DNA of 45,521 bases from Acetobacteraceae bacterium (GTDB lineage Bacteria > Pseudomonadota > Alphaproteobacteria > Acetobacterales > Acetobacteraceae), in assembly GCA_947455205.1 (NCBI GenBank), contig CANGNF010000042.1:1-45521 (forward strand), written 5' to 3'. Shown in pieces: positions 16,905 through 24,486 of this stretch. Position numbers and translations under genes: made by a program. Below the pieces are notes generated by a model. That model was not told the origin of the DNA, ran no database searches, and saw nothing but the letters and a program-made list of their open reading frames with translations. Within the stretch, counting starts at the first letter, position 1. Each line of letters starts with the position of its first letter.

Positions 16905-17885
16905 ATGTTCCGCCGCCGCCACCTGACCGGCCTGGCCACCCTGTTGGCCGCGCCCTTGGCCGCCCCGCGCCTGGGCCGCGCCCAGGGCGCCTGGCCCGGG
17001 GACCGGGTCACCATCGTCACGTCGCTGCCGGCCGGGTCCTCGGTGGACCTGGTGTCCCGCGTCTTCGCCGAGCGCCTGGCGCAGAGCTGGGGCAAGCCGG
17101 TGGTGGTGGACAACCGCGGCGGCGGCAATGGCGTGCTGGCCTGCGAGATGGTGGCCCGCGCCCGGCCGGATGGGCTGACGCTGCTGGCGACCTCCGCCAT
17201 GACCCATGCCGCCAACCCCGCGCTGTATGACCGGCTGCCCTACGACCCCATCCGCGACTTCGCGGCGGTGACGCGGTTCGGCAACTCGCCCTTCGTGCTG
17301 ATGGCCAACCGGGCGCTGGGCACGCCGACCCTGGCGGCGCTGATCGCCAAGCTGAAGGCCGAGCCGGGGCGGCACAACTTCGGCGAGGGCAGCGTGCCGT
17401 CGCGCGTGGCGTCCGAGCTGTTCCGCATGCTGGCGGGGGTGGAGATCACCCATGTCGGCTATCGCGGCAACCAGGCGGGGTTTCCGGACCTGCTGTCGGG
17501 CCGCATCAGCTTCATGAGCGTGGACGTGGTGGGCGCCAAGCCGCTGGTGGACCGGGGCGAGGTGGTGGCCCTGGCGATCAGCGACGGCGCGCGCTTCCAT
17601 TCCCTGCCGGCGGTGCCGACCGGGGCGGAGGCGGGGCTGCCGGGCTTCGCCTTCACCACCTGGACCGGGATCTACGCGCCGAAGGCGACTCCGGTTGAGG
17701 TGGTGGCGAAGATCCAGGCCGATATCGCCGCCGCCTATGCGCTGCCGGAGGTGCAGGGCCGGCTGGAGCAGATGGGCGGCGCCCGCGCGGTGCCGGCGAC
17801 GCCGGCGGCCTTCCAGGCCTTCACCAGCTCCGAGATCGAGAGCTGGGGGCGGATCATCCGCCAGGCGGGGATGCGGCTGGAGTGA
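16905..17885 (+). CDS. Bug/TctC-family periplasmic binding protein
   Basis: This solute-binding protein of the tripartite tricarboxylate-transporter type has 326 residues from the ATG at 16905, preceded by a purine-rich AGGGGGGGAG. The N-terminus MFRRRHLTGLATLLAAPLAA is a cleavable export signal with consecutive Arg (possibly Tat). The family pattern is clear: WPGDRVTIVTSLPAGSSVDL, the loop VVVDNRGGGNG, LYDRLPYDPIRDFAAVTRF, and a conserved end GxxxPxxxP-like region (FTTWTGIYAPKATP). No TctA or TctB genes are adjacent, as is common for Bug proteins. It probably binds a carboxylate. It converges on the gntR gene. Confidence 0.88.
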   Translation: MFRRRHLTGLATLLAAPLAAPRLGRAQGAWPGDRVTIVTSLPAGSSVDLVSRVFAERLAQSWGKPVVVDNRGGGNGVLACEMVARARPDGLTLLATSAMTHAANPALYDRLPYDPIRDFAAVTRFGNSPFVLMANRALGTPTLAALIAKLKAEPGRHNFGEGSVPSRVASELFRMLAGVEITHVGYRGNQAGFPDLLSGRISFMSVDVVGAKPLVDRGEVVALAISDGARFHSLPAVPTGAEAGLPGFAFTTWTGIYAPKATPVEVVAKIQADIAAAYALPEVQGRLEQMGGARAVPATPAAFQAFTSSEIESWGRIIRQAGMRLE

Positions 17886-17901
17886 TGCGGGCGACCGGCC
17901 G

Positions 17902-18579
17902 CTACAGGATGAAGCTGCTGTAGCGCTCGAAGTCCTGGCGGGCGCTGCGGACCTGGGCGCGCTTCAGCCGCTCGGCGGCCTCGGCGTCGCCGGCGGCCAT
18001 GGCGGCCAGCACCGCGCGGTGCTCATCCAGAGCGCGCTTCAGCCGGTCCGTCGCCAGCAGCAGGCGGCGCATCACCGGGCTGGTGCGGTCCAGCAGGGGT
18101 TGCAGGCTGGCGGTCAGCACCGGATTCGCCGCGGCCTCCAGCGTGCGGCGGCGCAGCGTCTCCAGGTGGCGCAGGTAGCCGGCGACATCACCCGCCTCCA
18201 CCAGCGCGCCCGTGCGGGCGCCGAACAGCAGCACCAGGTCCTGCCACTGGGCGGGCGTGCCGTGCTGCGTGGCCAGGCGGGCGGCCAGGCCTTCCAGCGC
18301 CTCGCGCACCTCGAACACCTGCAGCAGCTCGGCCGCGCTGCTGCGGCGGACCACGGCGCCGCGATTGGCCACGCGCTCCACCAGGCCGGCCTGTTCCAGC
18401 GCGGCCAGGGCCTCCCGCAGCCGGGCGCGGGAGACCCCGAATCGCTCGGCCAGCGCCTGTTCGCGCAGCGGCGCGCCGGGCGGGCATTCGCCGGACAGGA
18501 TGCTGTCGCGCAGCGCCGCCAGCATGGCCGGAAAGTCGCGCCCGGCGGCGTCGGCGTTCAGGGTGGAGATGTCCGGCAT
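17902..18579 (-). CDS. GntR-family (FadR/FCD type) transcriptional regulator
   Basis: The 225-residue protein has an N-terminal winged helix (about 15-80) with the GntR pattern GAPLREQALAERFGVSRARLREAL, and an FCD ligand domain (about 90-215) of helices with the Asp/His positions expected for metal binding (VFEVREALEGLAARL, ALDEHRAVLAAMAAGD). Such proteins usually repress carboxylate catabolism genes and release DNA when the ligand binds. A palindrome, ATTGTCGACAAT, lies 13 bases upstream of its start and fits the FadR-subgroup operator. It is divergent from the TauD-like gene and may also control the Bug gene that it faces tail to tail. Confidence 0.9.
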   Translation of the reverse strand: MPDISTLNADAAGRDFPAMLAALRDSILSGECPPGAPLREQALAERFGVSRARLREALAALEQAGLVERVANRGAVVRRSSAAELLQVFEVREALEGLAARLATQHGTPAQWQDLVLLFGARTGALVEAGDVAGYLRHLETLRRRTLEAAANPVLTASLQPLLDRTSPVMRRLLLATDRLKRALDEHRAVLAAMAAGDAEAAERLKRAQVRSARQDFERYSSFIL

Positions 18580-18591
18580 GGGGCGCCCAGG

Positions 18592-18603
18592 ATTGTCGAC
18601 AAT
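18592..18603. promoter_or_regulatory. Candidate GntR/FCD operator ATTGTCGACAAT
   Basis: This perfect 12-base palindrome sits in the gap between gntR and the TauD-like gene, 12 bases from the gntR start codon. Its core TGTC-GACA agrees with the known FadR-subgroup consensus yGTM-N0-1-KACr. The likely result is autoregulation plus control of the divergent dioxygenase-GST unit. Binding is inferred, not shown. Confidence 0.6.
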
Positions 18604-18680
18604 GTTGTAGCATCATCGCATGCAGGATTGCCAGGGCTTGCGGCCGGCGCTAGCCTCGGCGCCACGGAGGAACCCAAGCC

Positions 18681-19565
18681 ATGTCCGACAGCATCCATAT
18701 GCGCCACAACGGCCCGCGCATCCGCCACGTGACCGAGGCCGGCGCGCCCTACGAGACCATCACCGTGGACAAGCTGACGCCGCTGATCGGCGCCGAGATC
18801 GGCGGCGTGGACCTGAACAAGGCCAGCAACCGCCAGATGGACGAGATCCATCGCGCCTTGGCCGAGAATTGCGTGATCTTCTTCCGCGACCAGCAGCTGA
18901 GCCAGGAGGCGCACCTGGATTTCGGCCGCAAGTTCGGCCCGCTGCACCTGCACCCCGCGGCGCCGCATGAGCCGGGGCACCCCGAGCTGATGATCATCAC
19001 CGCCGACAAGGACAGCCCGCGCGCCAATGGCGAGGGCTGGCACAGCGACGTTTCCTGCGACGAGGAGCCGCCGCTGGGCAGCATCCTGTACATCAAGGAA
19101 TGCCCGCCCAATGGCGGCGATACGCTGTTCGCCAACATGTACGCCGCCTACGACGCGCTGAGCGACCGGATGAAGGCCTACCTGGAGGGGCTGAAGGCGC
19201 TGCACGACGGCGAGGAGAACTACCGCGGCACCTACAAGAACTTCGGCGTCAGCGACAAGCCGACCTACCCGCGCGCGCTGCACCCGGTGGTGCGGACCCA
19301 TCCGGTGACCGGCAAGAAGGCGCTGTTCGTCAACAAGGGCTTCACCCGGCGGATCATGGACATTCCGCCGGACGAGAGCGCGGGCATCCTGGCCTACCTG
19401 TACGAACATGCCGCCAACCCGCTGTTCCAGTGCCGCTTCCGCTGGCAGGCCAACAGCATCGCCTTCTGGGACAATCGCTGCGCCCAGCACCGCGCGATGT
19501 GGGACTACTGGCCCAACCGCCGCTACGGCAACCGGGTGACGGTGAAGGGCGAGCGCCCGGTCTGA
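18681..19565 (+). CDS. TauD/TfdA-family Fe(II)/2-oxoglutarate dioxygenase
   Basis: The 294-residue protein has the length of this family. The iron ligands are visible: His121 and Asp123 in EGWHSDVSCDEEPP and the distal His270 in CAQHRAMWDYWPNRR, with Arg281 as the likely 2-oxoglutarate ligand. The segment LAENCVIFFRDQQLSQEAHL is typical of TauD. Members hydroxylate taurine, sulfate esters, phenoxy acids or other carboxylates, and the substrate here cannot be read from sequence. It overlaps the GST gene (TGATG) and is divergent from gntR, which probably regulates it. Confidence 0.88.
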   Translation: MSDSIHMRHNGPRIRHVTEAGAPYETITVDKLTPLIGAEIGGVDLNKASNRQMDEIHRALAENCVIFFRDQQLSQEAHLDFGRKFGPLHLHPAAPHEPGHPELMIITADKDSPRANGEGWHSDVSCDEEPPLGSILYIKECPPNGGDTLFANMYAAYDALSDRMKAYLEGLKALHDGEENYRGTYKNFGVSDKPTYPRALHPVVRTHPVTGKKALFVNKGFTRRIMDIPPDESAGILAYLYEHAANPLFQCRFRWQANSIAFWDNRCAQHRAMWDYWPNRRYGNRVTVKGERPV

Positions 19566-20197
19566 TGTCGAAGCTGAAGCTCCTTGGCCGCCACAACGCC
19601 TTCAATGTCCGCAAGGTGCTGTGGCTGCTGGAGGAGCTGGGGCTGGACGTCGAGCAGGAGGATTGGGGCCGCGACTTCCGCCCCACCGCCGTGCCGGAAT
19701 TCCTGGCGCTGAACCCGCTGGGCACGGTGCCGGTGCTGCTGGACGGCGACGTGGTGGTGCGGGAAAGCCATGTGATCCTGCGCTACCTGGCCAGCCGGCA
19801 GCGCGCCTTCACCCTGTACCCGGAGGCGCTGGCCGCCCGGGCGCGGGTGGAGCAGTGGATGGACTGGGTGGCCTATGAGATGACCCAGCCGATGCGCGGC
19901 GCCTACCTGGGCGGCGAGTTGGGGCTGAAGCCCTGGGACAACGCCTGGTTCGTGGCCCAGGGCCGCGCCGACTGGGGTGCGCGGATGGCGGTGCTGGACG
20001 CCGAGCTGGCGCGCGGCGGGCCGTTCCTGGCCGGGGCCGACTTCACCCTGGCCGATGTGCCCGCGGGCTTCGTGGTGCATCGCTGGTACGCCATGCCCGG
20101 CGTGACGCGCACGCCGCTGCCGGCGCTTGAGGCGTATTACGCGCGGCTTTCCGAACGGCCCGGCTATCTCCGCTGGATCAGGAACGGCCTGGTCTGA
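19565..20197 (+). CDS. Glutathione S-transferase family protein
   Basis: The 210-residue protein has a thioredoxin-like N-terminal domain (residues 1-80). LGRHNAFNVRKVLWLLEELG carries the usual first-helix site, and the glutathione-binding segment is NPLGTVPVLLDGDVVVRESH with its cis-Pro and the E-S pair. A helical C-terminal domain with FTLADVPAGFVVHRWY follows. Its start codon shares a base with the stop of the dioxygenase, so the two are co-translated and possibly act on the same compound. It may detoxify or open a product of the dioxygenase. The substrate is unknown. Confidence 0.9.
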   Translation: MSKLKLLGRHNAFNVRKVLWLLEELGLDVEQEDWGRDFRPTAVPEFLALNPLGTVPVLLDGDVVVRESHVILRYLASRQRAFTLYPEALAARARVEQWMDWVAYEMTQPMRGAYLGGELGLKPWDNAWFVAQGRADWGARMAVLDAELARGGPFLAGADFTLADVPAGFVVHRWYAMPGVTRTPLPALEAYYARLSERPGYLRWIRNGLV

Positions 20198-20327
20198 GCC
20201 GCCCGGCCGGGTCACCGGCGCGGCATCCGTGATTTGGTGCGGGCGCGCCGCGGGGCTATGGTCCCGCCCGCCGGCCCGGCAGGGCCTGGCGCGTGGGCGC
20301 GGTGCCCGCCCACCCCACCCACCCCCG

Positions 20328-21410
20328 GTGAAAGTACCGCCATTGATCGACGAGTATGGCTGGACCGACGCGCTGCGGCAGGCCTTCGAGCCGCATGCCC
20401 GCGCCGGCCATATCCCCGGCCGTATCGTCGTGCAGCAGCGCGAGGCGAACCTGGTGGCGACCGACCTGGGCACCCTGAGCGCCAGGCTTTCCGGCAAGCT
20501 GCGGCATGAGGCACGGGCGGCCGGCTACCCCGCCGCCGGCGACTGGGTGGCCCTGGCCGCCACCGCCGGCGACGACAAGGCCACCCTGCATGCCGTGCTG
20601 CCGCGCCGCACCGCCTTCATCCGCCGGGCCGCCGACAGCGCGCAGACGGTGCAGGTCATCGCCGCCAATATCGACGTCGTCTTCGTCGTCACCTCGATGA
20701 ACGCCGACCTCAACCCGCGCCGGCTGGAACGCTTCCTGGCGGCGGCGTGGCAGAGCGGCGCCAAGCCGGTGGTGGTGCTGACCAAGGCCGACCTGAGCGA
20801 GCAGCCCGAGGCCCAGGCCGCCGAGATCGCCACCCTGGCGGCGGGCTGCCCGGTGCTGGTGGTCTCGGCGCGCGAGGGGCTGGGGCTGGACGGGCTGAAG
20901 GCGCAGATCCGCCCCGGCGAGACCTGCGTGCTGATCGGCTCCTCCGGCGTCGGCAAGTCCACGCTGGTGAACACGCTGCTGGGCGAGGCGCGGATGGCCA
21001 CCCAGGATATCCGCGCCGGGGATGCCCGCGGGCGCCACACTACCAGCCATCGGCAGCTGGTGCTGCTGCCGGGCGGCGGGCTGATCCTGGATACGCCCGG
21101 CATTCGCGAAGTGGGGCTGGTGGATGCCGAGGCGGGGCTGGGCACCGTGTTCGACGATATCGAGCAACTGGCGCTGGCATGCCGCTTCACCAATTGCGGC
21201 CATGGCAACGAGCCGGGCTGCGCGGTCCGTGGCGCGCTGGAATCGGGCGTGCTGACGACCGAGCGCTTCGAGCATTACCGCAAGCTGAGCAGCGAGATGG
21301 CGGCGCTGGGGGTCAGCCGGGACCGGATGACGCAGGAGGTCGAGCGGCATCGCGCGGCGTCGCTGCAACGGGCCTACCGCGCGGCGAAGCAGGACCTGCG
21401 GGAGCCGTAG
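20328..21410 (+). CDS. rsgA: Ribosome small-subunit-dependent GTPase RsgA
   Basis: This GTPase checks late maturation of the 30S ribosomal subunit. The GTG at 20328 gives 360 residues; the longer frame from 20127 overlaps the GST gene and starts with unlikely sequence, and a TTG at 20343 is a second option. An N-terminal OB-fold (GDWVALAA) precedes a circularly permuted G domain: G4 (VVVLTKADL) comes before G1 (IGSSGVGKSTLVNTLLG), and G3 is LDTPGIREVGL. The C-terminal zinc-binding segment is CRFTNCGHGNEPGC. It is a housekeeping gene, apparently unrelated to its neighbours. Confidence 0.93.
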   Translation: MKVPPLIDEYGWTDALRQAFEPHARAGHIPGRIVVQQREANLVATDLGTLSARLSGKLRHEARAAGYPAAGDWVALAATAGDDKATLHAVLPRRTAFIRRAADSAQTVQVIAANIDVVFVVTSMNADLNPRRLERFLAAAWQSGAKPVVVLTKADLSEQPEAQAAEIATLAAGCPVLVVSAREGLGLDGLKAQIRPGETCVLIGSSGVGKSTLVNTLLGEARMATQDIRAGDARGRHTTSHRQLVLLPGGGLILDTPGIREVGLVDAEAGLGTVFDDIEQLALACRFTNCGHGNEPGCAVRGALESGVLTTERFEHYRKLSSEMAALGVSRDRMTQEVERHRAASLQRAYRAAKQDLREP

Positions 21411-21435
21411 GGCGGGGCGGCAGCGCCGCCGCGCC

Positions 21436-22593
21436 TCAGTGGAACAGCGCGACGCGCCAGGCCAGGCGGTCCGGGTCGTCCCAGGCCCAGGTGGTGATCC
21501 AGCACAGGACCACGCCGATGGCGAGCCAGAGCAGCCAGAGCCAGCGTTCCGCGGTCTGCAGCCGGCGGCTGCTGGTCCAGGCCACCACCGCGGCCATGCC
21601 GGTGGCGATGGCCGGCAGCGGCCCGGCGGTGTGCCAGAACAACGAGGCACCGGCGCCGGCGATGGGGCCGCCCAGCAGCGCCAGCAGCGCGGTCGCGGGG
21701 CGCTGGCGCTCCTCCGGCCGGACCAGCAGGGAGATCAGCGGCAGCACCGCCGGCGGCATGGCCACGGCGCAGAGCGGCAGCAGCGCGACCAGGGGCGCGA
21801 AGAAGCTGCCGCCGAAGCGCACCAGCCAGGGCGTGTTGGCCGCCTCGGCAAAGCCGTGCATCGGCGCCACCCAGCGGTTCAGCGCATAGGTCGGCGCCTC
21901 GCCGAAGGTGGCGGCGGCCAGCAGGATGCCACCCACCGCGATGACCGCGGGAAACAGCGTCAGCAGGAACAGCGCCACGGCGCTGCCGCTGTCGCGCACG
22001 TCGCGCAGGCAGAACGGCAGCAGCGCCATGATCGGCAGCGCGATGTACAGCGCGTCCGGCGCGGTCAACACCAGCGCGGCCAGCGCCAGGCCCAGCGCCA
22101 TCAGGGATTGGGCGTCGCCGATCGAGGAGGCGCGGTCCAGCGCCAGGGCGACGATGCCGACCAGCAGCACCGAGAGCAGCAGCGTCTGCCCGGTGGTGGC
22201 CAGCATCAGCGTGGCCGGGTGCAGGCCCAGCAGCGCGGTCGCCGCCAGTGCTTCCAGCAGGCCCCAATGCACCCGCCGCAGCCGCCAGTAGAACACCCCC
22301 AGCGTGAAGCCGCCGGCCAGCACGGTCAGCATCACCAGGGTCTGCGGCCCGGCATCCGGCACATGGCGGGTGAGTGACAGCAGCATGGCCGCCAGCCATT
22401 GCCCGGCGATGGCGGCGGGGTCCTCCGTCACCAGCCAGACGCGTTCCAGCATGGCGTCCAGGTGGCCGGAGGCGAAGAGCAGGTCCGCCACCCAGGCGTA
22501 CCAGATGGTGCCGGCCACCATGACCAGGGCGCCGCCGAAGGCGTGGCCGTCCTGCCTGTCGGTGTAGTCGGCGGAGACCGTGGTGCTGCTCAT
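21436..22593 (-). CDS. Polytopic membrane protein of the exopolysaccharide operon
   Basis: From the ATG at 22593 the protein has 385 residues and about nine or ten hydrophobic helices (for example LVMVAGTIWYAWVADLLFA, LLSVLLVGIVALALD, LWLLWLAIGVVLCWITTWAW). No catalytic motif is obvious. The layout resembles dolichyl-phosphate-mannosyltransferase-like or polymerase/ligase membrane proteins, but this is not established. Its start overlaps the stop of the GT2 synthase by four bases (ATGA), making it the third gene of a bcsB-like / GT2 / membrane-protein operon. Secretion or modification of the polymer is inferred from that position. Confidence 0.7.
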   Translation of the reverse strand: MSSTTVSADYTDRQDGHAFGGALVMVAGTIWYAWVADLLFASGHLDAMLERVWLVTEDPAAIAGQWLAAMLLSLTRHVPDAGPQTLVMLTVLAGGFTLGVFYWRLRRVHWGLLEALAATALLGLHPATLMLATTGQTLLLSVLLVGIVALALDRASSIGDAQSLMALGLALAALVLTAPDALYIALPIMALLPFCLRDVRDSGSAVALFLLTLFPAVIAVGGILLAAATFGEAPTYALNRWVAPMHGFAEAANTPWLVRFGGSFFAPLVALLPLCAVAMPPAVLPLISLLVRPEERQRPATALLALLGGPIAGAGASLFWHTAGPLPAIATGMAAVVAWTSSRRLQTAERWLWLLWLAIGVVLCWITTWAWDDPDRLAWRVALFH

Positions 22594-24482
22594 CGGCCGC
22601 TCGCCGGGTTGGCGATGGCGGCAAGCGCTTCCTGCGTGGCCGAGGAGGTGCCGTGCTGGGTCTTTTCCCAGTAGTGCGGCCGCAGCAGCAACTGCCACAG
22701 CGCCTTGTAGGCGGCGACCGAGTGCAGCACCCAATAGGCCGGCGCCAGCAGCGCCCAGGGCATCAGCATGAACCAGCCGCGCTTCGCCGCCGCCACCATG
22801 GTCAGGTAGACATACATCGCGTTGCCGACCACCAGGTTGAAGATGGCCAGGTAGATGATCGGCGCCGGGAAGAAGCGGTCGATCGCGGCCGAGCCCCAGA
22901 TCAGCGTCGCCGCCGTGGTGGCCCAGAGCAGCGGGTTCAGCAGCGCGGTCAGCACCGGGAAGCCGACGAAGAACTGGAAGCCCCAGAAGCCGACATTGCC
23001 CAGCCGGCGATACAGCTGCACCGGCCGGCGCATGTGCACCAGCCAGGTCTGCATGTAGCCCTTGATCCAACGGCTGCGCTGGTTGATCCAGCTGCGCAGC
23101 ACGCCATTGGCTTCCTCGAAGGTGGTGGAGTTCACCACCGCGACCTCATAGCCGGCCTGGGTCAGCCGCACGCCGAGGTCGGCGTCCTCCGTCACGTTGT
23201 AGGGGTCCCAGGCGCCGAGGTCGCGCAGCACCTGGGTGCGGAAATGGTTGGAGGTGCCGCCGAGCGGGATCGGCACCCGCAGGATGTGCAGGCCGGGCAG
23301 CAGGTAGTCGAACCAGTTGGAGTATTCGAGCGTGAACATCCGGGTCAGGAAGTTTTCCCGCCGGTTGAAGTAGTTCAGCCGGGCCTGGACGCAGGCCACT
23401 TCCGGCCCTGACCGCTTGAACAGCGCGACGGCCTTCTTCAGCTGGTCGGGCTCGGGCATGTCCTCGGCGTCGAACACCACGCACAGCTCGCCGCGGGCGA
23501 AGTGCAGCGCGTAGTTGCAGGCCTTGGGCTTGGTCTTGGGCAGGCTGGTCGGCACGCGGATGATCTCGAAGATGCCCTCGGCGTGCAGCGCCTTGGCGGC
23601 CTCGATGGTCTCCTCGTCGTCCTGTTCCAGCACCAGCTTCACGTCCAGCTTGGCGCGCGGATAGTCCAGCCGGCGGATCGAGTGCACCAGGATCGGAAGG
23701 ACCTCCTTCTCCCGGTACATCGGCACCAGCACGGTGTAGGTCGGCAGTTCCTCGGGCTTCAGCGCCTCGATCTCGTGGTCCGCCACGGCGATGCCGACGT
23801 CATGCCGGGCGCCGACCCAGGTGAGCAGGAAGCGGAAGCAGAAGCTGAGCAGGTAGAACACGGTCACCAGCGCGGAGCCGGCGATCAGCGTCGGCACCGG
23901 CGCGGCCCACAGGCCCAGCAGCAGCAGGGAGGCCATGATGGCGGCGAAGATCACCTGCGCCGGGGTGAACACCACCTTGGCCGAAAGCTCCGGCGTGCGG
24001 AGGTAGAGCGCTTCCCGCGCCGCCAGGTCGGCCAGGTGGTCGAAGACGTGCTGCAGGGTCCAGAGGATGTCGAACTTGGCGGTGACCGCCCAGCGGATCG
24101 GCACGCCGGGGAAGGCCTCGGCCGCCCAGGCCAGCGCCTCCGGCTCCCGCGGGCGGACGGCGGCCAGCACCACGCCGCCGTCGGGGTCCTGCCGCCAGGG
24201 GATGACGCCGTGGCCCAGGTAGAAGTCGCGCTCGGCGTGGTTGAGCAGCGGCTCCTCGCAGGGGTGGGCCACCAGGTCCGCCAGCGGCAGGCCGCTGACC
24301 GCCGCCACCGCCTCGGCCCAGTCGCGCGGGCTGATGGCGCCATCGGCCACCAGCGTCTCATGGATGGTCATGCCCCAGGCGCGGGCCTGGGCGCGGGCCC
24401 GGGTCAGCGCAGCGGAATCCAGCCGCTGCGCCAGCATCAGGTGCGCGAGGGTCTCGTCCTCGGGCGGCGGGCCGGGCTGCAT
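22590..24482 (-). CDS. GT2 polysaccharide synthase with N-terminal MshEN-like domain
   Basis: The 630-residue inner-membrane glycosyltransferase has an N-terminal region (about 1-130) resembling the GspE/MshE N-terminal domain: MLAQRLDSAALTRARAQA, ETLVADGAISPRDWAEAVA, then SGLPLADL. MshEN domains can bind cyclic di-GMP. Two helices near 165-215 follow, then the GT-A core: VLVPMYREKEVLPILV, FDAEDMPEPDQL (about 335-346), TEDADLGVRL (about 430), and the QxxRW signature in QRSRWIKGYMQTW near 468. Three or four C-terminal helices close it. The motif set is that of processive synthases such as BcsA, but no PilZ domain is present. It lies four bases after the BcsB-like gene. Confidence 0.85.
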   Translation of the reverse strand: MQPGPPPEDETLAHLMLAQRLDSAALTRARAQARAWGMTIHETLVADGAISPRDWAEAVAAVSGLPLADLVAHPCEEPLLNHAERDFYLGHGVIPWRQDPDGGVVLAAVRPREPEALAWAAEAFPGVPIRWAVTAKFDILWTLQHVFDHLADLAAREALYLRTPELSAKVVFTPAQVIFAAIMASLLLLGLWAAPVPTLIAGSALVTVFYLLSFCFRFLLTWVGARHDVGIAVADHEIEALKPEELPTYTVLVPMYREKEVLPILVHSIRRLDYPRAKLDVKLVLEQDDEETIEAAKALHAEGIFEIIRVPTSLPKTKPKACNYALHFARGELCVVFDAEDMPEPDQLKKAVALFKRSGPEVACVQARLNYFNRRENFLTRMFTLEYSNWFDYLLPGLHILRVPIPLGGTSNHFRTQVLRDLGAWDPYNVTEDADLGVRLTQAGYEVAVVNSTTFEEANGVLRSWINQRSRWIKGYMQTWLVHMRRPVQLYRRLGNVGFWGFQFFVGFPVLTALLNPLLWATTAATLIWGSAAIDRFFPAPIIYLAIFNLVVGNAMYVYLTMVAAAKRGWFMLMPWALLAPAYWVLHSVAAYKALWQLLLRPHYWEKTQHGTSSATQEALAAIANPASGR

Positions 24483-24486
24483 GGCG

